From the NCBI GenBank assembly GCA_034437075.1, contig DAOTVD010000381.1:1-19138 (forward strand): DNA of 19,138 nucleotides, given 5' to 3'. The translations under genes and the position numbers were made by a program. Shown piece by piece: positions 7,103 to 14,961 of the stretch. Source of the stretch: DAOTVD01 sp034437075. GTDB lineage: Bacteria > Chloroflexota > Anaerolineae > Aggregatilineales > J027. Under the pieces are notes generated by a model. That model saw only the letters and a program-made list of their open reading frames with translations, was not told the origin of the DNA and ran no database searches. Within the stretch, counting starts at the first letter, position 1. Every line of letters starts with the position of its first letter.

Positions 7103-8983
7103 ATGGATGTTATGCGCGTTTTTGGTATTCTGAGTTTACTCATCCTGACCATTTTCTTGTTGGTATTGCCTACTGCCTGGAGCCAGCCCGCGTTGCCCGA
7201 GGTGTTCGCGGAAGCTGTCGGCACCGCGAACACACGCTCCGGCCCTGGCACGGATTTCGACATCGTGGCAGAAATTGCCAGCGGCACGCCCTACCGCGTG
7301 TTGCGCCAACACGAAACCCTGCCTTGGCTAATGCTCGAATTGCCCGACACACCCAACCGCGCGGGCTGGGTCTTTCGTGACCTGGTGCAGATCACGCAAG
7401 GGGACTTGGCCACCGTGCCCTTTGAGAGCCGCGTTGTTGAAATCGAGAGTGTGCCCTCCGAGCTACAAGCCGCCCCCGCAACCGCCAATCCAGAGCAATC
7501 CCCCACGCCAATGGCCACGGTGAACCCCGAAGCGAATGCGATCCAAGCCACGACGGATGTTATTACCGCGCGCCTGACGGGCCGTTCGAATATCCGCTAT
7601 GCGCCGGGCGTGGATTATCCAGTAATTGTGACGCTGGACGCGGGCGCGGTGCTGACCGTGCTGGCGCGCCATGCCTCGCTGCCGTGGTATCAAGTCGTTG
7701 TGGAAGGCTCGCCCACGGGCGCAGGCTGGGTCTTCGAAGAAGTCATCGAGATCGACGGCGACGCCTTCGCACTGGATGTTATCAGCGAAACGGTGTTCGA
7801 CTTCCCCCTCCCCAGCCCCACGCCCAATACCGTGGTGGTTGTACCGCCGCCCTTCACGGCCAGCGAGGCGGAATTCGCCAGCGATAGCGCCCGCCTAGCG
7901 CGCACCCTGGGCGAACCACTGCATTCATTCATGCTCTCGCAAGGACTCGCGCCGCGCACCGACCGCGAAGGCTCGCTGTTTGTGATGGATTTACTCACGG
8001 GGGAGCATTTCACGCTGAATGGCGGCGTGGCCTATAGCGGCATGAGTATCATGAAAATCCCGGTGTTGGTGTCCTATTTCATCCAGCGCGACCGGGGCCT
8101 GGAACGTGCCGACGCCGAACTCGTGGCCGAAACTATGATTTGTAGCGAGAACACCAGCACCAACCGCATGATGACCCTGATAGGCGATGGCGATATTCTA
8201 GCGGGCGGGCAGCGGGTGACGGAATATATGCAGCAGTTTGGTTTGGGCAATTCGTTTGTGGTGGCGCCCTTTTTCACGGGCAACCCGGATGCGACCCCCG
8301 CCCCAGTGACCTCCCTCACGACAAATGTTGACCAGCAGCGTACCCTACCCGACCCATTTAACCAGATGACGGTGGAGGAAATCGGCTGGTTGCTGGGTAG
8401 CATGTACCAATGCGCTGCCGAAGGTAGCGGCCCGTTGACCGATACCTTCCCGGACCAGCTTAATCAGCTTGAATGCCAGCAGATGATCCGCGTGATGAGC
8501 GCCAACCGCATTGGCGCGTTGATCGAGGCCGGGGTGCAGCCGGGCGCGACGGTCGCCCATAAACATGGCTGGATCGACAACACGCACGGCGACGCGGGTA
8601 TCGTCTTCGGGCCAGAGGGGCGCTATGTGCTGGTGATGATTTATCACGAGCGCACCCAATGGTTGGACTTCTCGCGCTCGTTCCCGGTCATCGAAGAAAT
8701 CGCACGCCAGACTTGGAATCACTTCAACCCGAATAACACCATTTCGCAGACTTTCGCGCAGGACGTGCCCGCCACGTGTAATATCTATGGCGAACCCGTC
8801 ATTGAGGACATTCTGAGCGGGAATGTTGGCTTACCACCGCTGAGTGCATCCGCCAACACGCCGCCCCCAGCGGCGCAGGAACCATCACCGCCAGCGGAAG
8901 ACGCGGCCCCCACGGCAACGCCCAGCCCGACACCAAGCGCCACGCCCCAAGCCCTGCAATTGCCGCCCACGCCCGCGCCGTAA
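7103..8983 (+). CDS. Exported protein with two SH3b domains and a class A beta-lactamase-fold domain
   Basis: A 626-residue protein. A hydrophobic N-terminus (about 1-27) is a signal peptide or anchor. Two bacterial SH3 domains follow (about 35-97 and 153-217), both with the NxRxxPGxDF/Y and WVF..V hallmarks; such domains often bind cell wall. A serine beta-lactamase-like domain covers about 265-540, with S315-x-x-K318 (SIMK), S348-x-N350 (SEN) and K487-H488-G489 in place of KTG. At the omega loop, aligning N408 with Asn170 puts a serine (S404) where Glu166 should be, so the deacylating base seems to be missing. The protein is therefore more likely a wall-binding or peptidase-like enzyme than an antibiotic-degrading one (inference). 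The last 50 residues are Pro/Ala/Thr-rich. Its stop abuts the stop of the convergent gene. Confidence 0.9.
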   Translation: MDVMRVFGILSLLILTIFLLVLPTAWSQPALPEVFAEAVGTANTRSGPGTDFDIVAEIASGTPYRVLRQHETLPWLMLELPDTPNRAGWVFRDLVQITQGDLATVPFESRVVEIESVPSELQAAPATANPEQSPTPMATVNPEANAIQATTDVITARLTGRSNIRYAPGVDYPVIVTLDAGAVLTVLARHASLPWYQVVVEGSPTGAGWVFEEVIEIDGDAFALDVISETVFDFPLPSPTPNTVVVVPPPFTASEAEFASDSARLARTLGEPLHSFMLSQGLAPRTDREGSLFVMDLLTGEHFTLNGGVAYSGMSIMKIPVLVSYFIQRDRGLERADAELVAETMICSENTSTNRMMTLIGDGDILAGGQRVTEYMQQFGLGNSFVVAPFFTGNPDATPAPVTSLTTNVDQQRTLPDPFNQMTVEEIGWLLGSMYQCAAEGSGPLTDTFPDQLNQLECQQMIRVMSANRIGALIEAGVQPGATVAHKHGWIDNTHGDAGIVFGPEGRYVLVMIYHERTQWLDFSRSFPVIEEIARQTWNHFNPNNTISQTFAQDVPATCNIYGEPVIEDILSGNVGLPPLSASANTPPPAAQEPSPPAEDAAPTATPSPTPSATPQALQLPPTPAP

Positions 8984-10348
8984 TCAAGGTTGCCAGCGGT
9001 AGGTCAATACAGCAAATTCCGGGTCGATGTTCAGTTCATCCAACGAAGCAACGACCCGGCGCGCGCCATTCAGGCCATAGACCACCAGCGCCCCATCCTC
9101 GCGCAGGATAACCTGCTCGCGCACGGGGTCGAAACCCAGCGGGGACGCCGCGAAACCGGGATAGTCCGCGCGGATGAAGCCGCCGCCCTGTAAACTGAGC
9201 GGCACAACGTAAAGCTGATACGTCAGATCATCTGGCAGAGCGTCCCAGGCGCGCGGGTCGTCGGTGGCTGTCAGCGCGATATGGCTGCCGCCAGCGAGCA
9301 AAATACATTCGGTGTGCGTCCAGCTGGCCGCGCCCAGGGCATCCCGCACAAATTGCACCTGGCCGCTGGCCGCATCTAGCAGGACACATTCGGCAAAATC
9401 GCCATCTGGCAGGTTGATGAAGGTATTCAGCACCAACGCGCCGACCCCCGCCGCGAAGCCCGGCGCGACGGCATCCACGCCGACCACGGGCCGCGTGTTG
9501 GTTTCGCCCGTTGTGACATCCAACAACGCTATCGCATCGCCATCTAGGGCGGCGATACGCGGATCGTCCGGCAATAGACGCACGCCAAAGGGATCATCAA
9601 AGGGCGGCGGCAGGGCGGTCGGCGCGGATGATCTATCGGTCAGGACGGCGTAGGTCTGGGTGAGGTTATCATCCACGAAGACATACGCGCGGCGGTCGCG
9701 CGTCCAGCCTGTGCTGGCGAAGGGCAAACGCGCCGGGATGAAATCATCGCCGCTGTGTAGCGGATAACTGGCCGTCGTATCCGTATCCATATGCACCAGA
9801 TCACCCTCAGCCGTGCGGTAGATGATGCGCCGCCCATCGGGTGCCCAATCTAGCCAGGTCGCGCGCGAAAACGCGAATTCAGCCAGATAGTTAATGTCTT
9901 CGGGCTGGGTATAGAGCACATACAGGCCGTCGCGGTCGCGATTCGTCAGCGTGGCGGTTGCCAAAAAGTTAAAGGCCGGATTCCAATCAGCCGCGACCAC
10001 CTCGCGATTGATGGCGAAAAACGGGGCGCGCGTGCTCGGGAAATCTCGGCTGGCGTTGCCCAGCCACAGTTCGAAATGCGTCCCGCGCCGCGCCGGGGCC
10101 AAGAAGGCGAAACGCGCGCCATCTGGCGACCAGCCGAACCAAGGCGCGAAGACGCTTTCGTTTTGCACCAACAATTCGCTGATGCCGCCCTCAGGTCCCA
10201 CATCCGCAATAAACAAACGGTGCGGATCATCGGCGTTGGGGTCGGAGGCACGCACCAGCACCAAGCCCTCGGTTTGGGGAGCCTGCTGGGCAAAACTCGC
10301 CGGAGCAACCAGCAAGGCCAATGCAATAATCAGGAGCAAAAAGCGCAT
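8984..10348 (-). CDS. Exported TolB-like beta-propeller protein
   Basis: A 454-residue protein. The start at 10348 is chosen because a clean signal peptide follows directly (MRFLLLIIALALLVAP, cleavage after SFA at about residue 20) and AGGCGAG lies just upstream; the 30 extra upstream codons do not look like protein. The mature part consists of PD40/WD40-like blades, for example GWSPDGARFAFL at 72-83 and WLDWAPDGRRIIYRT at 165-179, with weaker blades later (GWTRDRRAYVFVDD). Such propellers usually serve as protein-binding platforms; no catalytic residues are recognisable. The gene is tail to tail with the SH3b/beta-lactamase-fold gene with no base between the stops, and is divergent from the hydrolase gene 58 bases away. 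Confidence 0.87.
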   Translation of the reverse strand: MRFLLLIIALALLVAPASFAQQAPQTEGLVLVRASDPNADDPHRLFIADVGPEGGISELLVQNESVFAPWFGWSPDGARFAFLAPARRGTHFELWLGNASRDFPSTRAPFFAINREVVAADWNPAFNFLATATLTNRDRDGLYVLYTQPEDINYLAEFAFSRATWLDWAPDGRRIIYRTAEGDLVHMDTDTTASYPLHSGDDFIPARLPFASTGWTRDRRAYVFVDDNLTQTYAVLTDRSSAPTALPPPFDDPFGVRLLPDDPRIAALDGDAIALLDVTTGETNTRPVVGVDAVAPGFAAGVGALVLNTFINLPDGDFAECVLLDAASGQVQFVRDALGAASWTHTECILLAGGSHIALTATDDPRAWDALPDDLTYQLYVVPLSLQGGGFIRADYPGFAASPLGFDPVREQVILREDGALVVYGLNGARRVVASLDELNIDPEFAVLTYRWQP

Positions 10349-10406
10349 AGCATCATCTCGCCTGAACACGTTAAGATATTGTGTATTGTCGCGCAAGGAG
10401 ACACTT

Positions 10407-11156
10407 ATGCCGAGCATCAAAACGGCTGATGAGGCCACGATTCACTATGACATCACCGGAACGGGGCCGCCCTTGCTCTTGTTACATGGCTTTATGGGCA
10501 CAGGCGCGACCGAATTTCCAGGCTTACGCGCCCATCTGGCGCGGCGCTACCGGGTCATCACGCCGGATTTACGCGGCTATGGTGCCAGTGCCCCCAAACC
10601 CCGTACTTATGGCCCGGACTTTTACGAACGTGATGCGCATGATATGGTCGCGCTCCTGGCGCATCTGGATGTATCCGGCGCGGGGATTGTGGGGTATAGC
10701 GATGGCGGCGAGGTCGCACTATGGCTGCCGCTTCTCGCGCCGGAGCGCGTCCGCGCGGTGGCGGCCTGGGGCGCGGTGGGGCATTTCTCGCCGCAGATTA
10801 AACCCGGTGTACTCGCTCATTTGGCGATGCCCTGGCGCACCCCCGCGCTGGATGCCCTCCACGGCGCGGAATACATCGGGCCCATGACGCAACGCTGGGT
10901 GCAGGCGATGTTGGCCATCATCGACCAAGGCGGCGACATCACATTTTCGCGCGCGGGGGAAATCACCTGCCCAGTGCTGATGATGCTAGGCGACGCGGAC
11001 AATCTGAACCCGGTAGAACAAGCCCGCAGCATGGCCGAGGCCCTGCCCGCTGGTCGGCTGGAAGTCTTCAAGCGGACGGGGCACGCTATCCACACCGAGC
11101 GCCCGCGCCGTTTTCGGCGGCAGTTGGGCCTTTTTCTGAAAACACATTTGGCATAA
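10407..11156 (+). CDS. Alpha/beta hydrolase
   Basis: A 249-residue alpha/beta-hydrolase-fold protein. The oxyanion region is LLLLHGFMGTG (residues 23-33), the nucleophile elbow GYSDGG places the serine at S98, the acid is probably D198 in GDADNLNP, and the histidine is H226 in RTGHAIHTERP. This gives a complete Ser-Asp-His triad in canonical order. The protein looks cytoplasmic, with no signal peptide. Substrate cannot be predicted; esterase, C-C hydrolase or lactonase activity are all possible for this group. The start is set by AAGGAG at 10395-10400, six bases before the ATG; the longer open frame upstream runs antisense through the beta-propeller gene and is rejected. A terminator hairpin begins at the stop codon. 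Confidence 0.93.
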   Translation: MPSIKTADEATIHYDITGTGPPLLLLHGFMGTGATEFPGLRAHLARRYRVITPDLRGYGASAPKPRTYGPDFYERDAHDMVALLAHLDVSGAGIVGYSDGGEVALWLPLLAPERVRAVAAWGAVGHFSPQIKPGVLAHLAMPWRTPALDALHGAEYIGPMTQRWVQAMLAIIDQGGDITFSRAGEITCPVLMMLGDADNLNPVEQARSMAEALPAGRLEVFKRTGHAIHTERPRRFRRQLGLFLKTHLA

Positions 11157-11179
11157 AAAAACCGCCCCAACGGGACGGT
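11155..11179 (-). terminator. Intrinsic terminator of the aldolase gene (may work both ways)
   Basis: ACCGCCCC (11161-11168) pairs with GGGACGGT (11172-11179) with one mismatch around the loop AAC. On the minus strand the hairpin is followed by a run of seven T residues, so it should end the aldolase transcript coming from 11210. On the plus strand the tail is only CTTCTG, so stopping the hydrolase transcript there would be weaker. Confidence 0.8.
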
Positions 11180-11209
11180 CTTCTGATAGGGTTTGATGCG
11201 CAACGCGCG

Positions 11210-12286
11210 TTACGCGATGGTCACGTCGTCGCAGAGATAAACGTCCTGGATGCGTTGCAAGAGCTCCGCGCCTTCGCTCATGGGGCGTTGGAACGCCTTT
11301 CGACCACTGATGAGGCCCATACCGCCCGCGCGCTTGTTGATGACGGCAGTGCGTACCGCGTCGGCGAAGTCCGTGGCCCCGCTGGAGCCACCACTGCTGA
11401 TGAGGCCCGCGCGGCCCATAAAGCCATTGGCCACCTGGTAGCGCGTCAGGTCGATGGGATGGTCGCTGCTGAGTTTGGTATAGATTTCTTCGTCCAGCTT
11501 ACCGTAGGACGAAGCGCCCGTGTTCAGCGCCTTGTAGCCCCCGTTGACGGTCGGCAATTTCTGCTTGACGATGTCCGCCGAGATGGTCACGCCCAGATGA
11601 TTAGCCTGGCCGGTCAGGTCAGCGGCGGTGTGGTAATCCGTGCCGTCGATCTTGAAAGCGTTGTTGCGCATGTAGCACCATAAAATGGTCGCCATGCCGA
11701 GTTCGTGCGCTTCGGCGAACATATTCGCGACTTCGACAATCTGCCGCGCTGATTCTTCCGAACCGAAATACACGGTCGCGCCGACGGCCACCGCGCCCAT
11801 GTCCCAGGCTTGTTTGATGGTACCAAACGTGATCTGGTCATAGGTATTGGGGTAGGTCAGCAGTTCGTTGTGGTTAAACTTGACGATAAAGGGAATTTTA
11901 TGGGCGTACTTGCGCGCGACCTGGCCCAACACACCAAAGGTGCTCGCCACGGCATTGCAGCCGCCTTCAATCGCCAGCTTGATGATATTTTCGGGGTCGA
12001 AGTATTGCGGGTTGGGCGCAAAGGACGCCCCGGCGGAATGCTCCACGCCCTGGTCTACGGGCAAGATCGAGACATAGCCCGTGCCGCCCAAGCGGCCATG
12101 ATCCAGGATTTGCTGCAAGTTGCGCAGCACGCGCGGCGAGCGATCCGATTGCATGTAAATATCGTCAACATAGGTCGGGGATGGCAGGTGCAAATCCTCG
12201 GCGGGGATGGTCTGGCTTTTGTGCTCCAGATAGTAAGCGGCGTCGTCGCCGAGGCAATCTTGTATGTATTTAATCGCGTCTGACAT
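11210..12286 (-). CDS. fbaB: Class I fructose-bisphosphate aldolase (DhnA/FbaB type)
   Basis: A 358-residue protein close in length and sequence to Escherichia coli FbaB (350 aa). Shared blocks include GTGYVSILPVDQGVEHSAGA (69-88), the KFNHNE segment near 136-141, AVAVGATVYFGSEES (165-179), DLTGQANHLG (223-232) and AVINKRAGGMGLISGRKAF near the end. The Schiff-base lysine should be K241 in ADIVKQK. The enzyme cleaves fructose 1,6-bisphosphate to DHAP and glyceraldehyde 3-phosphate, or runs in reverse in gluconeogenesis, without a metal. It stands alone on the minus strand, with an extended -10 promoter upstream and an intrinsic terminator downstream, and is probably monocistronic. GGAAGG lies 12 bases before the ATG, slightly far for an SD. 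Confidence 0.97.
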   Translation of the reverse strand: MSDAIKYIQDCLGDDAAYYLEHKSQTIPAEDLHLPSPTYVDDIYMQSDRSPRVLRNLQQILDHGRLGGTGYVSILPVDQGVEHSAGASFAPNPQYFDPENIIKLAIEGGCNAVASTFGVLGQVARKYAHKIPFIVKFNHNELLTYPNTYDQITFGTIKQAWDMGAVAVGATVYFGSEESARQIVEVANMFAEAHELGMATILWCYMRNNAFKIDGTDYHTAADLTGQANHLGVTISADIVKQKLPTVNGGYKALNTGASSYGKLDEEIYTKLSSDHPIDLTRYQVANGFMGRAGLISSGGSSGATDFADAVRTAVINKRAGGMGLISGRKAFQRPMSEGAELLQRIQDVYLCDDVTIA

Positions 12287-12331
12287 GCGATGTATTGTCC
12301 TTCCTTGGCTCTGTGTATGCCTGTATAGTCT

Positions 12332-12340
12332 AGTATAACA
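12332..12340 (-). promoter_or_regulatory. Extended -10 promoter of the aldolase gene
   Basis: On the minus strand the sequence reads TGTTATACT: a TG extension, one base and TATACT. No strong -35 box is present, which is common with extended -10 promoters. The transcript would start near 12325, with a leader of about 40 bases. Confidence 0.6.
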
Positions 12341-12357
12341 GGGTGAGGTATTCGGTG

Positions 12358-12386
12358 TTGAGGTAACTCCCTCCGCTTGCTATACT
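12358..12386 (+). promoter_or_regulatory. Sigma70-type promoter of the mutS2 leader
   Basis: TTGAGG at 12358-12363 and TATACT at 12381-12386 are separated by 17 bases. The predicted start near 12393 gives a leader of about 185 bases before mutS2, which contains a small ORF and a terminator-like hairpin. The promoter is back to back with the aldolase promoter. Confidence 0.75.
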
Positions 12387-12450
12387 ACTGCTGTTATCCG
12401 CCCGCTGACAAGTGTTTTTGCTTGGATTGGTTTTGAGAAAGGAGGCCGCC

Positions 12451-12510
12451 ATGCTACACAACCAAGATAACCAAACCGCTTTCGGTCGCCTCCGAGGATG
12501 GCAGCGCTAA
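12451..12510 (+). CDS. Putative 19-aa leader peptide upstream of mutS2
   Basis: The reading frame MLHNQDNQTAFGRLRGWQR ends in TAA at 12508-12510. It is preceded by one of the best SD sequences in the window, AAAGGAGG at 12438-12445, five bases before the ATG, far better than the SD of mutS2 itself. The SD base run GGAGGC (12441-12446) can pair with GCCTCC (12488-12493) inside the ORF, with a nested ACCG/CGGT hairpin (12475-12486), so initiation may be gated by folding. GCAGC (12501-12505), at the end of the ORF, can pair with GCTGC (12535-12539), the 5' arm of the following terminator. No single amino acid dominates; the end is Arg-rich (RLRGWQR) with one CGA codon. It could be a chance ORF, but position and SD argue for a regulatory role. 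Confidence 0.5.
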   Translation: MLHNQDNQTAFGRLRGWQR

Positions 12511-12535
12511 CCCCGCATAATCGACACCCCCTCGG

Positions 12536-12564
12536 CTGCGACGTCGCCCGACACGCAGTTTTTT
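12536..12564 (+). terminator. Terminator-like hairpin between leader ORF and mutS2 (possible attenuator)
   Basis: CTGCG (12536-12540) pairs with CGCAG (12554-12558). Inside it GTC (12543-12545) pairs with GAC (12550-12552) around the loop GCCC. Six T residues follow directly (12559-12564), then the mutS2 SD (ACGGAG). As it lies inside the leader of mutS2 it would stop transcription before the gene unless the stem is prevented from forming. Confidence 0.55.
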
Positions 12565-12576
12565 ACGGAGAACCAC

Positions 12577-14961
12577 ATGCACGAAAAAGCGCTTTTTACG
12601 CTGGAACTGCCCAAAGTTCTGGATCAATTATCCCATTTCACCAGCTTTTCGGCGGGCGAAGACCTAGCGCTAACCCTGGAACCCACCGCCGATGCCGAAA
12701 CCGCGCGCCGTTGGGTGGCCGAAGTCACCGAAGCGCGTATCTTGCTGGAAGAACGCGGCGACCAATTCACGCTGGGGGGCGTGCGCGACGTCCGCGAAGC
12801 GGCGCTTTCTACCCAACGCGGCGCCGTGCTGGATACGAGCACGCTGCTGGACATTCGTAGCACGTTACGCCGCGCGACGACCTTGCGCCGCATGCTGACC
12901 AACATGCGCGGGCAGTATCCCCTGCTGGCGAGGATCGTAGACCCGCTAGAAGAATGCTCCGGCTTGCAGCATGAAATCGCGCGGGTTATCAGCGAAGACG
13001 GCCATGTGCTGGATTCCGCCAGTACGAAATTGGCCATCATCCGCCGCGATTTGAAACAAGCGTTTGACCGCCTGCAAAGCAAGCTGAACAGCATCATCAA
13101 CAACAGCAACAACGCGCAATATCTGCAAGAGCAACTCATCACCCAACGCAATGGGCGCTATGTCATCCCCGTGAAGGCGGATTTCAAAGGCCGGATTCCG
13201 GGCATTGTCCACGACCAGAGTTCCTCCGGCGCGACGCTGTGGGTCGAGCCACTCAAGACGGTCGAGATCAATAACGACTATCGCGATTTGCAATTGCAAG
13301 AAGAAAAAGAAATTCGGCGCATTCTGCGCGAACTGTGCGAACTCGTCGCGCATGAGTCGGAATACATCGTGCGCACGGTGGACGGCCTGGCGTATATTGA
13401 CCTGATTTTTGCGAAAGCGCAGTATGCCGCCGCCTTGCGGGCCAACGCGCCCAAGCTGGTGGAATTCCAACCGCGAGAGGACGCGCCCTACCATCCTGGC
13501 GTAACACTGAAACTCAACCAGGCGCGCCATCCGTTGCTAAGCGGGCATGTCGTGCCCATCGACCTGGAACTCGACCCCGACACGTATTGCCTGGTTATCA
13601 CCGGGCCGAACACGGGTGGCAAAACAGTCGCGCTGAAAACCGTCGGGCTAATGGTATTGATGGCCCAATGCGGCATGCACTTGCCCGCCGACCCTGGCAC
13701 GACGCTCTCGGTTTTCAAGGACGTGTACGCCGATATTGGCGATGAACAGAGCATCGAGCAATCGCTTTCGACCTTTTCATCGCACATGACCAACATCATT
13801 CGCATCATCGAGCAAGCGGGCGATCAATCGCTGGTGATTCTGGACGAAGTCGGCGCGGGAACCGACCCCGCCGAAGGCTCGGCGCTCGCGCGCGCGCTTC
13901 TGAATCGCTTTGTGGATAGTGGCATCACGACCCTAGTGACGACGCATCACCCCGAACTGAAGCTCTATAGCCACGACAAGCGCGGCGTACGGAATGCCAG
14001 CGTGGAATTCGACCTGGAAACGCTCGCGCCGACCTATCGGCTGATGGTGGGCTTGCCGGGGCGCTCCAATGCGCTAGCCATCGCGACGCGCTTGGGCTTG
14101 CCCGAAGACATCATTGACGACGCGCGCAGCATGGTGGCGACTGAAGACCTTGTTGCGGATGATCTGCTGGATGAAATCACCCAAACGCGCGAGGATACGC
14201 GCATCGCTTACGCCCGTGCGGCGGCGGCGGAAGCCGAAGCCCAGCAATTACGCGCCGAATTGCGCCAACGCCTAGACGAACTAGAAACCGAACGGCGCGA
14301 CGTGCTGGCCGAAGCGCGCCGCAAAGCCGATTACGAACTACGCGAACTGCGCCGCGAGATCAAACGTTTGCGCAAAGACATGGAAGGCGCACGCCAACCG
14401 CTGGACGCCCTGCGTAAGCTAGAACGCGCCACGGATAACCTCGATATAGAAATCGAAGTGCCCGCCGAGCCCGCCACCCAAGAATTGGACGACGACGGGC
14501 ACAAGCTCCGCTTGGGGGATAGCGTGTGGGTGCCTGCGCTGAAAGCCCAGGGGCAAATCACCGAGTTGTCGGCATCGGATGCCGAAGTGGCGGTGGGGCA
14601 GTTGCGCGTGCGCGCCAAACTGGCCGATTTGGAATATCGCAAGCCAGAAGAAACCAAGCAGCGCAAACGCAAGAAAAGCGCCGACACGAGCTACGAGCGC
14701 GGCAAGTCGCCGGGCCTAGAACTCGATTTGCGCGGCTCGCGCGTGGAAGATGCCGTGATGCGTGTCGAGGAATATATCGACGCGGCGTATATGGCGAGCT
14801 TGCCCTGGGTGCGCATTATCCACGGCAAGGGGACAGGCGCGCTACGGCAAGCCGTGCGCGACAGCCTGAAGAATAATGCGCTGATCGAAAAATATCAGCC
14901 CGCCGCCCCCAAAGAAGGTGGCGACGGGGTGACGGTGGTGCATTTGTCGGAGCAGTTCTAG
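12577..14961 (+). CDS. mutS2: MutS2 (ATPase and Smr endonuclease domain)
   Basis: A 794-residue protein of normal MutS2 length. The N-terminal helical core (about 1-320) leads to the ABC-type ATPase with Walker A GPNTGGKT at 343-350, the STFSSHMTNI signature after it, and Walker B LVILDEVGAGTDPAEGSA with D423-E424. A long charged coiled coil follows (about 525-620), then a small beta domain (about 645-690) and the C-terminal Smr domain from LDLRGS (716 on), with HGKGTGALR at 749-757. MutS2 was first linked to suppression of recombination; in Bacillus subtilis it is known to bind collided ribosomes and split them. The mismatch-recognition domain of MutS is absent, as expected. The SD is modest (GGAG, 12567-12570). 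The stop TAG shares CTAG with the stop of the convergent gene. Confidence 0.98.
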   Translation: MHEKALFTLELPKVLDQLSHFTSFSAGEDLALTLEPTADAETARRWVAEVTEARILLEERGDQFTLGGVRDVREAALSTQRGAVLDTSTLLDIRSTLRRATTLRRMLTNMRGQYPLLARIVDPLEECSGLQHEIARVISEDGHVLDSASTKLAIIRRDLKQAFDRLQSKLNSIINNSNNAQYLQEQLITQRNGRYVIPVKADFKGRIPGIVHDQSSSGATLWVEPLKTVEINNDYRDLQLQEEKEIRRILRELCELVAHESEYIVRTVDGLAYIDLIFAKAQYAAALRANAPKLVEFQPREDAPYHPGVTLKLNQARHPLLSGHVVPIDLELDPDTYCLVITGPNTGGKTVALKTVGLMVLMAQCGMHLPADPGTTLSVFKDVYADIGDEQSIEQSLSTFSSHMTNIIRIIEQAGDQSLVILDEVGAGTDPAEGSALARALLNRFVDSGITTLVTTHHPELKLYSHDKRGVRNASVEFDLETLAPTYRLMVGLPGRSNALAIATRLGLPEDIIDDARSMVATEDLVADDLLDEITQTREDTRIAYARAAAAEAEAQQLRAELRQRLDELETERRDVLAEARRKADYELRELRREIKRLRKDMEGARQPLDALRKLERATDNLDIEIEVPAEPATQELDDDGHKLRLGDSVWVPALKAQGQITELSASDAEVAVGQLRVRAKLADLEYRKPEETKQRKRKKSADTSYERGKSPGLELDLRGSRVEDAVMRVEEYIDAAYMASLPWVRIIHGKGTGALRQAVRDSLKNNALIEKYQPAAPKEGGDGVTVVHLSEQF

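Noticed and set aside
9951..10406. Upstream extension of the alpha/beta hydrolase frame
   Set aside because: It runs antisense through the beta-propeller gene; AAGGAG and the hydrolase fold start at 10407.
10349..10438. Thirty extra N-terminal codons of the beta-propeller gene
   Set aside because: They precede a perfect signal peptide and overlap the start of the divergent hydrolase gene.
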